From assembly GCF_006440735.1 (NCBI RefSeq), contig NZ_VFUA01000009.1, forward strand, positions 1-64,000: a DNA stretch of 64,000 nucleotides. Direction: 5' to 3'. Both the position numbers and the translations under genes were made by a program. Below the pieces are notes generated by a model. That model saw only the letters and a program-made list of their open reading frames with translations. It was not told where the DNA came from and did no database searches. Below are positions 25,560 to 33,004 of this stretch, piece after piece; the stretch's first letter is position 1, and the number at the start of each line of letters is the position of its first letter. The stretch is from Mesorhizobium sp. B2-7-1 (GTDB lineage Bacteria; Pseudomonadota; Alphaproteobacteria; Rhizobiales; Rhizobiaceae).

Positions 25560-25748
25560 GTTTGGCAGCGTTTATCTGATCCAATAATGAACCATTCATA
25601 GCAGCTTTTCGTGCGCCCGTCCATCATGCTAGCCTGCAAATGGGTCCGCATTTACATGACTGCGAGCGGTGGAACTATTTCATACAGCCAATTCGAATCC
25701 GGCTTGCGGCCTAAGCCAATTGGCGCTAGCGTGTTTCAAAAGAGCGGA

Positions 25749-25770
25749 AAATTGGCTCAAAATTGGTTCA
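25749..25770 (+). promoter_or_regulatory. Tandem AAATTGGYTCA repeats upstream of the FAH gene
   Basis: Two adjacent 11-bp copies (AAATTGGCTCA at 25749-25759, AAATTGGTTCA at 25760-25770) end directly at the ribosome binding site CGGGAGGAAC. A further palindrome GCCAATTGGC lies at about 25714-25723. They are candidate binding sites for the divergent GntR regulator. Position and repetition only. Confidence 0.4.
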
Positions 25771-25783
25771 CGGGAGGAACTTC

Positions 25784-26662
25784 ATGCGGGTCGCGACTTT
25801 CTCGCTCGCCGGCGAAAGGCGGGTCGGCCTGGTCGATCTTGCCGCCCAGACCGTCGCCCCCTTCGATTTCCCGGTCGAACGCGCCGAAGCCGGTCTGCTG
25901 GCGCTGATCGAACGCAATGGAGCCTGCCTGCCGCGCACCCTTTCCCCGATCCCGCTGGCGGGGGTAGAGATCGAAGCTCCGATTCCACAGCCGCGCCGCA
26001 ACATCTTCTGCGTCGGCAAGAACTACCATGAGCACGCGCACGAGTTTGCCCGCTCAGGCTTCGATTCCAGCGCCGGCGCCGGCGCGGTGCCGAAGCACCC
26101 GATTATCTTCTCCAAAGTGCCGGAATCGGTCGTCCCCAACCACGCCAGCGTGCTGATCGATTCCACTGTCTCGACGGCGATCGACTATGAGGCGGAGCTC
26201 GCCGTCATCATCGGCAAGGGCGGGCGCGGCATCTCGAAGGAAGACGCCCTCGACCACGTCTGGGGCTACACGATCGTCAACGACGTCACGGCGCGCGACC
26301 TGCAAGGCAAGTACAGCCAGTGGCTGATCGGCAAATCGCAGGACACGTTCTGTCCGATGGGTCCATGGGCCGTCACCCGGGACGAGTTCGATCTCGCCAG
26401 TGCCGGCATCCGCTGTTTCGTCAATGAGGACCTGCGCCAGGACTCGCGGATATCGCTGCTCATCTTCGATATCCCGACCATCATCTCCACGCTGTCGCAA
26501 GGCATCACGCTCAAGCCCGGCGATATCATCGCCACCGGCACGCCCGTCGGTGTCGGCATCGGCTTCGATCCACCCAGATATCTCAAGCCCGGCGATGTCG
26601 TGCGCATCGAGATCGACGGCATCGGCACGCTGGAGAACCGTTTCGTGGAGAGGCCGCAATGA
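25784..26662 (+). CDS. Fumarylacetoacetate hydrolase family protein
   Basis: A 292-aa FAH-family enzyme. Members are metal-dependent hydrolases, decarboxylases or isomerases of 2-oxoacid compounds from aromatic and sugar degradation. Family motifs are FCVGKNYHEHAHEF, the metal-binding DYEAELAVIIGKGGRGI, GYTIVNDVTARDLQ and IIATGTPVGVG near the C terminus. The start at 25784 has CGGGAGGAAC directly upstream; an ATG/GTG-type frame seven codons earlier is less likely. First gene of the + strand run; the following hydrolase overlaps it by ATGA. Confidence 0.92.
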   Translation: MRVATFSLAGERRVGLVDLAAQTVAPFDFPVERAEAGLLALIERNGACLPRTLSPIPLAGVEIEAPIPQPRRNIFCVGKNYHEHAHEFARSGFDSSAGAGAVPKHPIIFSKVPESVVPNHASVLIDSTVSTAIDYEAELAVIIGKGGRGISKEDALDHVWGYTIVNDVTARDLQGKYSQWLIGKSQDTFCPMGPWAVTRDEFDLASAGIRCFVNEDLRQDSRISLLIFDIPTIISTLSQGITLKPGDIIATGTPVGVGIGFDPPRYLKPGDVVRIEIDGIGTLENRFVERPQ

Positions 26663-27438
26663 CGACCGTGAGTGTCGGCCAGGTCGTCGCGGAAGTGGCA
26701 GGCGAAGGCGCGGCCGTGGTGATGATCCACGGCCTCGGCGGGACCTCGAACATGTTCCAGCCGCAGATGGGGGCGCTGTCGGGTTACCGCGTCATCCGGC
26801 TCGACCTGCCGGGGTCGGGCCGCTCGCCGCGGCCGATCGAGCCGCTGACCATCGAAGGAATGAGCGAAGCCGTGATCCGCGCCATGGCCGGCATGGGCGT
26901 GACGTCAGGGCATTTCGTCGGCCATTCGATGGGCACCATCGTGTGCCAGCAGATCGCGGTGACGCAGCCCGCGCTGGTCGCCTCGCTGACGCTGTTCGGC
27001 GCCCTGGCAGAACCGGGCGAGGCAACCCGGCAGGGGCTCGGCAACCGGGCGCGCCTGGCGCGCTCCGGCGGCATTTCCGACATCGCCGATCAGAGCGTCG
27101 CCAATGCGATCTCGGCCCACACAAGGGAGACATCTCCCGCGGCGGCGGCCTTCGTGCGCGAATCCATCACCCGCCAGGACCCAGAATCCTATGCCCGCAC
27201 CTGCGAGGCCCTGGCCAAAGCCACCGCGGTCGATGCGCGCCGGATTTCGGCGCCGACCCTGCTTGTCACCGGCGATGCCGACACCGTCAATCCGCCGGGC
27301 GTCGCCCAGGCGCTTGCCGACAAGATCAAGGGAGCCGTATTCTCCTCGCTCGATCGGTGCGGACACTGGGCCACGGTGGAAAGTCCGCGGGAAAGCAGCT
27401 CCAGGCTCGCCGATTTTTTGAGACGGGTTGATAGGTGA
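26659..27438 (+). CDS. Alpha/beta hydrolase, PcaD-like
   Basis: A 259-aa alpha/beta hydrolase. The oxyanion region is MIHGLGGTSNMFQPQ. The nucleophile elbow is GHSMGT (HFVGHSMGTIVCQQ). A catalytic Asp lies in LVTGDADTVNPPG and a catalytic His in CGHWATVESP. It resembles enol-lactonases and ester hydrolases of aromatic degradation, but specificity is not visible. It overlaps the FAH gene by ATGA and so is cotranslated with it. Confidence 0.9.
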   Translation: MTTVSVGQVVAEVAGEGAAVVMIHGLGGTSNMFQPQMGALSGYRVIRLDLPGSGRSPRPIEPLTIEGMSEAVIRAMAGMGVTSGHFVGHSMGTIVCQQIAVTQPALVASLTLFGALAEPGEATRQGLGNRARLARSGGISDIADQSVANAISAHTRETSPAAAAFVRESITRQDPESYARTCEALAKATAVDARRISAPTLLVTGDADTVNPPGVAQALADKIKGAVFSSLDRCGHWATVESPRESSSRLADFLRRVDR

Positions 27439-27490
27439 GGATTTCGGATCGGGCGTAGACTTACGCGCTCGGCAAGTTGGGAGGCTTGTT

Positions 27491-28831
27491 ATGGCAGACG
27501 AAAGCTGGGCCGGAAACGGATCGGGAAGCACGCTCTTCACCAATGTGCGCGTGCTCGACGCATCAGGTGAATACCCCTACACCGGCGAAGTGCTGGTGCA
27601 GGGCAACCGCATCAAGCAGATCACCAAGGGCTCGTCCCGCTTCGGCTCCTCCTCGTCGTCTTCCTACAACGGCGGCGCGCCGGGGGGCGCAACCGTGATC
27701 GACGGCATGGGCGCGACGCTGATGCCCGGCATGATCGACGCGCATCTGCATCTGTCCTGGAACAACGCGCCCGGCATCGATCCCATCCAGATGATGGAGA
27801 TCGAGGAGCACATGCTGGTCACCATGGAGATGGCCAAGCTGGTGCTCGACGCCGGCTTCACCGCCGGCCGGGGCGCGGCCGCCGCCAAGCCGCGGCTCGA
27901 CGTCGTCGCCAAGAAATTCATCAACCAGGGCCGGTTTCCAGGCCCGCGTTACCTCGCGGCCGGGCCTGAGATCACCACGGTCGGCGGCCTCGGCGATTCC
28001 GCGCCCTCGCATATTCCGCATGAGGGCCTCAATCTCGGCATCGTCGTCTCCGGCCCGGAGGAGATCCGCCGCACGGTGCGCCAGCTGATCAAATACGGCG
28101 TCGATTCCATCAAGCTCAACCTGTCCGGCGAGAGCATCACCGGCATGGGCGCGGAAGAGACCCCGATGTCGGAGGAAGAGGTCGCGATGGCCGCTTCCGA
28201 GGCGCGCTGCCGCAACAAGGTGCTGTCGGCGCATGCGCGCTCGTCCGGCTCGGTCAAGCAGTGCGTCCGCCACGGCATCCAGAACATCTACCACGCTTCC
28301 TTCGCCGACGAGGAAGCGCTCGACATGCTCGAGGCGGTCAAGGACAAGCATTTCGTCGCGCCGGGCATCGCCTGGCTGATCAACACCGCGCGCTATGCCG
28401 AGCAGTGGGGCATCAAGCCGGGCTCGCCGCTGTCGCTCGAATATGAGCGCGAGCTCGAGATGTGCATCGACACGATGAAGAAGATGCACCGGCGCGGCAT
28501 TCGTGTGTGCATCGGCGGCGACTACGGCTTCGCCTGGACGCCGCAGGGCACCAACGCCAAGGACATCCAGACCTTCGTCGAGATGCTCGGCTTCTCGCCG
28601 ATGGAGGCGATCCAGGCCGGCACCAAATATGGCGGCCAGATCATGAACATGGGCGATGAGCTCGGCCTGATCAAGGAAGGCTACCTCGCTGACATCCTTT
28701 TGATCGACGGCGATCCGATTTCGGATGTGCGCATCCTGCAGGACAAGAACCGCATCCTCGCCATCATGAAGGACGGCAAGTTCCACAAGGCGCCGCGCAT
28801 GAACGAGCAGCGCCGGCGGCTGACCGCATGA
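27491..28831 (+). CDS. Amidohydrolase-family metal-dependent hydrolase
   Basis: A 446-aa amidohydrolase-superfamily enzyme of the imidazolonepropionase/prolidase-like group. Metal ligands are HxH in MIDAHLHLSWNN, a Lys in SIKLNLSGES, His in VLSAHARSSGS and IYHASFADEE, and Asp in GGDYGFAWTP. The N-terminal beta-sandwich includes an odd Ser-rich stretch (SSRFGSSSSSSYNGG) at about 50-65. The ATG at 27491 is preceded by GGGAGGCTTGTT. It overlaps the first permease gene by ATGA. The presence of amidohydrolase, FAH and esterase genes with one importer suggests the substrate has an amide or ring to open. Confidence 0.9.
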   Translation: MADESWAGNGSGSTLFTNVRVLDASGEYPYTGEVLVQGNRIKQITKGSSRFGSSSSSSYNGGAPGGATVIDGMGATLMPGMIDAHLHLSWNNAPGIDPIQMMEIEEHMLVTMEMAKLVLDAGFTAGRGAAAAKPRLDVVAKKFINQGRFPGPRYLAAGPEITTVGGLGDSAPSHIPHEGLNLGIVVSGPEEIRRTVRQLIKYGVDSIKLNLSGESITGMGAEETPMSEEEVAMAASEARCRNKVLSAHARSSGSVKQCVRHGIQNIYHASFADEEALDMLEAVKDKHFVAPGIAWLINTARYAEQWGIKPGSPLSLEYERELEMCIDTMKKMHRRGIRVCIGGDYGFAWTPQGTNAKDIQTFVEMLGFSPMEAIQAGTKYGGQIMNMGDELGLIKEGYLADILLIDGDPISDVRILQDKNRILAIMKDGKFHKAPRMNEQRRRLTA

Positions 28832-29877
28832 GCATACTCGACCAGCCATCGTCCTCTTCGCTGTCGGGCGGCGGCGTGACGCGCCGCCAGGTCTGGGGCC
28901 TTGTCGGCCTGTTGGCCGCGGCGATCGTCGCCTGGCTGGTCTTCGCTATCTGGCCCGCCTGGCTGAATGCGATCCTGATCTCCAAGAAGGCGTTCGTCAG
29001 CGCCATCCTCAACGGCCTGACGCTCGCCGGCCTCTATTTCCTGGTCGCCAGCGGGTTCACCCTGATCTTCGGCCTGATGCGCAACATCAACCTGGCGCAC
29101 GGCTCGCTCTACCTGCTCGGCGCCTATATCGGCTACGAGGTCACCAGCCGCACCGGCTACTGGCTGCTCGGCGTCGCCGCGGGCTTCGTCGTCATGGCCA
29201 TCATCGGCGTCGTCATGCAGGTTTTCGTCTTCCGCCGCCTGGAGGGCGACGACCTCAGGCAGACCCTGGTCACCATCGGCATCTCGATCGTCGCCGCCGA
29301 CCTTATGCTGGCGGTGTGGGCCGGAGGCACCTACCAGATCGCGACGCCGGAATGGCTCGACGGCGCCCTGACCTTGCCCGTCATCACCGCGGTGCGCTCG
29401 AACGGCGCCTCGGTCTTCCTGACCTATCCGCTTTACCGCGTGGTGGTGCTGGCGGCGGCGATCGTCATCGGGGTCGGGCTGTGGCTGATGCTCAACAAGA
29501 CGCGCGTCGGCATGATGATCCGCGCCGGCGTCGACGACCGCGCCATGCTGTCGGCTTCGGGTGTCAATGTGCATGCGGTGTTCGCCATCGTCTTTGCGGT
29601 CGGCGCCGGGCTTGCGGGTTTCGCCGGCGTCGTCGGCGGGTCGGCGCTCTCGGTCGCGCCGGGCGAGGACGTGCGCTATCTGCTCGCCTCGCTGGTGGTG
29701 GTCATCGTCGGCGGCATGGGCTCCATCACAGGCGCGGCGATCGGAGCGCTGCTCATTGGCCTCGCCGAACAGATCGGCCTCGTCTACTTCCCGACCTATG
29801 GCGTGGTGCTGACCTTCGTCATCATGGTGGTGACGCTGGCGGTGCGGCCGCAAGGCATCATGGGGAAGGCGCGATGA
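28828..29877 (+). CDS. Branched-chain-type ABC permease (LivH-like), system 1
   Basis: A 349-aa inner-membrane permease. About eight hydrophobic helices follow an N-terminal helix (VWGLVGLLAAAIVAWLVFAIW). LivH markers are LNGLTLAGLYFLVASGFTLIFG, NINLAHGSLYLLGAY and VVVIVGGMGSITGAAIGALLIG. It pairs with the LivM-type permease that follows (ATGA overlap) to form the channel of an importer for amino-acid-like or aromatic acids. Substrate unknown. Confidence 0.92.
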   Translation: MSILDQPSSSSLSGGGVTRRQVWGLVGLLAAAIVAWLVFAIWPAWLNAILISKKAFVSAILNGLTLAGLYFLVASGFTLIFGLMRNINLAHGSLYLLGAYIGYEVTSRTGYWLLGVAAGFVVMAIIGVVMQVFVFRRLEGDDLRQTLVTIGISIVAADLMLAVWAGGTYQIATPEWLDGALTLPVITAVRSNGASVFLTYPLYRVVVLAAAIVIGVGLWLMLNKTRVGMMIRAGVDDRAMLSASGVNVHAVFAIVFAVGAGLAGFAGVVGGSALSVAPGEDVRYLLASLVVVIVGGMGSITGAAIGALLIGLAEQIGLVYFPTYGVVLTFVIMVVTLAVRPQGIMGKAR

Positions 29878-30902
29878 GCCTGGCCACAGCCGCCGACGGC
29901 GCGGCGCCGCAGCAGAACTGGCTGGACAGGATCGGCGCGGGTCACGTCATCCTGGCCGTCGCGCTCCTTCTCTACCCGCTGGTGGCATCGGATTTCTTCC
30001 TGACGCAGATCGCCGGCTATTCGATGATCTTCGGCGTGCTGGCGCTGTCGCTGATGCTGCTGGCCGGCTATGGCGGAATGCTCAGCCTGGCCCAGATCAC
30101 GGTCGCGGGCATCGCCGCCTATGCCGTCGCCATCCTCGGCAGCAACACTTCCAACGTGCTCGGCTTCGGCTGGCCGTGGTGGATCGTCGTCCCCTTCGCG
30201 GTCGCCGCGGCAGCGGTGACATCGGCGCTGATCGGCTGGATCTCGGTGCGCACGGAAGGCATCTACACGCTCATGATCACGCTGGCGATCGCGACCGCGA
30301 CCTTCTACTTCGCCCAGCAGAACTACGCGATCTTCAACGGCCATTCCGGCTATGCCGGCATCCACGCGCCGGTGTTCTGGGGCATCGACTGGCGGGATCC
30401 GAAACCCTTCTATTTCCTCTGTCTCGGCCTTGCGATGCTGTCCTACGCGGCGGTGCTCTACAGCTCCCGCTCCACCTTCGGCATGACCTTGCAGGCGATC
30501 CGCGACAACCCGCGAAGGATGCGGGCGCTGGGCTACCATGTCACCGCGCACAAGGTCTTCGCCTGGTTCCTGGCCGGCATCCTCGCCGGGCTCGCCGGCG
30601 TGCTTCTGGTCTGGTTCAACGGACGCGTCTCGCCCGGCACGATCGGTGTCGACGTGGCGATCGACATCCTGATCATCGCCGTCATCGGCGGCCTGCGCCA
30701 CCCGATCGGGCCGTTCGTCGGCGCGATCGTCGTCATACTGATGCAGACCTTCGCCATCGACATCGTCGGCGCCGAGCGTTTCAACACGCTGATCGGGCTG
30801 GTGTTCCTGGCGATCGTCTTCGTCTCGCCGGATGGAATTCTTGGGTTGTGGGGGAGGATCAAGCCACATCTTGCCCAGGGATCCTTGCGCGCCGGCCCCT
30901 AG
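29874..30902 (+). CDS. Branched-chain-type ABC permease (LivM-like), system 1
   Basis: A 342-aa permease with LivM features: LMLLAGYGGMLSLAQITVAGIAAY, VRTEGIYTLMITLAIATATF and VIGGLRHPIGPFVGAIVVI. The start ATG at 29874 overlaps the LivH-type gene stop. The last residues (WGRIKPHLAQG...) are cytosolic. It partners LivH at 28828, the ATPases at 32219 and 32997 and the binding protein at 30954. Confidence 0.92.
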   Translation: MSLATAADGAAPQQNWLDRIGAGHVILAVALLLYPLVASDFFLTQIAGYSMIFGVLALSLMLLAGYGGMLSLAQITVAGIAAYAVAILGSNTSNVLGFGWPWWIVVPFAVAAAAVTSALIGWISVRTEGIYTLMITLAIATATFYFAQQNYAIFNGHSGYAGIHAPVFWGIDWRDPKPFYFLCLGLAMLSYAAVLYSSRSTFGMTLQAIRDNPRRMRALGYHVTAHKVFAWFLAGILAGLAGVLLVWFNGRVSPGTIGVDVAIDILIIAVIGGLRHPIGPFVGAIVVILMQTFAIDIVGAERFNTLIGLVFLAIVFVSPDGILGLWGRIKPHLAQGSLRAGP

Positions 30903-30953
30903 CGGCTGGCGCGGATGAACGACTGCTGACCAATCAAACGGGAGGAACCGAAA

Positions 30954-32195
30954 ATGCACAGACGTACACTTCTGGCCCTGGCGCTGTTCACCGGGCTGAC
31001 CGCGCCTTCGATGGCGCTCGCCGCCGACGACACGATCAAGATCGGCCTGCTCGCCACTTTCGAGGGACCGTTCACGGTGCTCGGCGAGGACGGCGAACGC
31101 GGCGCCATGACGGCGGTCGCCGAGACCAACGGCACCGTCGCCGGCAAGAAGATCGAGATCGTCAAGGGCTCGTCCGATGCCTCGCCCGACAGCGCCGTGC
31201 GCGCCGCGCGCAAGCTGGTCGAGCAAGACGGCGTGAAGGTGCTGGTCGGCCCGCTTTCGGGAGATGAAGGCCTCGCCGTCAAGGATTACGCCAAGACCAA
31301 GCCCGACGTGACGTTCATCAACGGAACCTCGGCCGCGCAGGACACGACGCTGCGCAATCCGGCCGAGAACTTCTTCCGCTTCTCCACCGACGGCGCGCAG
31401 TGGATGGCAGGCCTCGGCACCTATGCCTTCAACGAGAAGGGCTACAAGAAGGTCGCCACCGTCGCCGAGGATTATTCCTTCCCCTACACGCAGGTCTTCG
31501 GCTTCATGGCCGAATTCTGCAAGGCCGGCGGGCACGTGCCGTCGAAATCCTGGGTGCCGATCGGCAACAAGGACTTCTCCTCCGTCATCGCGGCGATCCC
31601 CGAGGATGTCGACGCCATCTATGTGGCGCTCGGCGGCGCCGACGCCGTCAACTTCCTGACCCAGTACCAGCAGGCCGGCGGGTCGGCTCCGCTGATCGGC
31701 GGCTCGATCACCGTCGACCAGACCGTGCTGACCTCCAAAGGCAAGCTGCGCGACGTGCTCAAGGGCACGCCCTCGGCTGGACCGACGGCCGATACCAATG
31801 ACGCGCCGGCATGGAAGGCGTTCGTCGACGCCTACAAGAAGCAGCCGGGCGCCTTCCCCTCGCCGTCGCTCTTCGCCCATGGCTATTATGTGAACATGAA
31901 GGCGACGCTGCTGGCGCTCGACCAGGTCGGCGGCGACGTCTCCGACGGCGGCAAGAAGTTGCGCGAGGCCTTGTCGAAGCTGTCCTTCGACACGCCGACC
32001 GGCAAGGTGTCGCTCGACAAGAACCGCAATGCCGTCGCCGACATCTTCCTGACCGAGGTCACCGAAGGTTCGGACGGCAATCTCCTGAACAAGCTGGTCA
32101 AGGTCGTGCCGCAGGTCAATCAGACGCTCGGCATTCCCGAAGACGAGTTCATGAAGCTCGGGGCGGTCAACCGCGACAATCCGAGCTGCCCATAA
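30954..32195 (+). CDS. ABC importer periplasmic binding protein, system 1
   Basis: A 413-aa type I periplasmic binding protein of the Leu/Ile/Val group. A signal peptide (MHRRTLLALALFTGLTAPSM, cleavage near ALA-ADD) is followed by IKIGLLATFEGPFTVLGEDGERGA. The ligand pocket cannot be assigned. The end carries ADIFLTEVTEG. It sits between the permeases and the ATPases. It is preceded by a GGGAGGAACC ribosome binding site; the higher Shine-Dalgarno quality fits the usual excess of binding protein. Confidence 0.92.
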   Translation: MHRRTLLALALFTGLTAPSMALAADDTIKIGLLATFEGPFTVLGEDGERGAMTAVAETNGTVAGKKIEIVKGSSDASPDSAVRAARKLVEQDGVKVLVGPLSGDEGLAVKDYAKTKPDVTFINGTSAAQDTTLRNPAENFFRFSTDGAQWMAGLGTYAFNEKGYKKVATVAEDYSFPYTQVFGFMAEFCKAGGHVPSKSWVPIGNKDFSSVIAAIPEDVDAIYVALGGADAVNFLTQYQQAGGSAPLIGGSITVDQTVLTSKGKLRDVLKGTPSAGPTADTNDAPAWKAFVDAYKKQPGAFPSPSLFAHGYYVNMKATLLALDQVGGDVSDGGKKLREALSKLSFDTPTGKVSLDKNRNAVADIFLTEVTEGSDGNLLNKLVKVVPQVNQTLGIPEDEFMKLGAVNRDNPSCP

Positions 32196-32218
32196 CAGCA
32201 CCTGCAAGAGCATCGTCA

Positions 32219-33004
32219 GTGACCGAAAACCTGGCCGCGAACCGTCTGCAGAGCTCCGGTGCCTACGCGCTGGAGCTCGATGGCGTTGCGCGGCATTTCG
32301 GAGCGCTGGTGGCGCTTTCGGGCATCGACATGAGGATCGCGGCCGGCGAGCGGCGCGCGGTCCTCGGCTCCAACGGCGCCGGCAAGACCACCCTGTTCAA
32401 CGCCGTGACCGGCGACTTCCTGCCCACCGCCGGCCGCATCCGCTTCTTCGGCGAGGACATCACCGACCTGCCGCCGCATGAGCGCATCCGCCGCGGCCTG
32501 CGCCGCACCTATCAGATCTCGCAACTGTTCAAGGGACTGTCGGTCCTCGATTCCATCTTTCTCGCCTGCCGGGGCGTCTCGCGCCGGCGGTTTTCGCTGT
32601 TGAGGCCCGCCGACGACGACGTCAACATGGTACAGGCGCGATCGATACTCGAGGCCGTTCATCTCGAAGCCCATCGCGACGCACTGGTGGCGACGCTCAG
32701 CCACGGCCAGCAGCGCCAGCTCGAAATCGCGCTGGCGCTCGCCGGCGCGCCGCGCTTCATACTGTTCGACGAGCCGGCGGCTGGTCTTTCGCCGACCGAG
32801 CGGCGCGACCTCGTCGCCATCCTCAACGCGCTGCCCAAGCATATCGGTTTCATTATCATCGAGCACGATCTCGACGTCGCCCTGCGCGTGGCGGACTACG
32901 TGTCGATGATGCACAATGGGCACCTGTTCAAGGAAGGCACGCCGCAGGAAATCGAGGCCGATCCGGAGGTCCAACAGATCTATCTCGGAGGCAAGCATGG
33001 CTGA
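32219..33004 (+). CDS. ABC importer ATPase (LivG-like), system 1
   Basis: A 261-aa ATPase. Walker A is GSNGAGKTT, the Q loop is TYQISQLF, the signature is LSHGQQRQLEIALAL (Gly-to-His change at the second position), Walker B is FILFDEPAAGL and the H-loop is IIIEHDLDVA. The GTG at 32219 is the likeliest start, with AAGAG ahead. Its stop overlaps the start of the next ATPase by 8 bases, so the two are cotranslated. Confidence 0.9.
   Translation: MTENLAANRLQSSGAYALELDGVARHFGALVALSGIDMRIAAGERRAVLGSNGAGKTTLFNAVTGDFLPTAGRIRFFGEDITDLPPHERIRRGLRRTYQISQLFKGLSVLDSIFLACRGVSRRRFSLLRPADDDVNMVQARSILEAVHLEAHRDALVATLSHGQQRQLEIALALAGAPRFILFDEPAAGLSPTERRDLVAILNALPKHIGFIIIEHDLDVALRVADYVSMMHNGHLFKEGTPQEIEADPEVQQIYLGGKHG

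Noticed and set aside
28681..29853. 390-codon minus-strand frame over the LivH-like permease gene
   Set aside because: Asp/His/Arg-rich antisense of hydrophobic helix codons; no ribosome binding site or domain.
29796..32213. 805-codon minus-strand frame over permease and binding-protein genes
   Set aside because: Spans several real genes in antisense and has no domain; long only because GC-rich codon use avoids stops.
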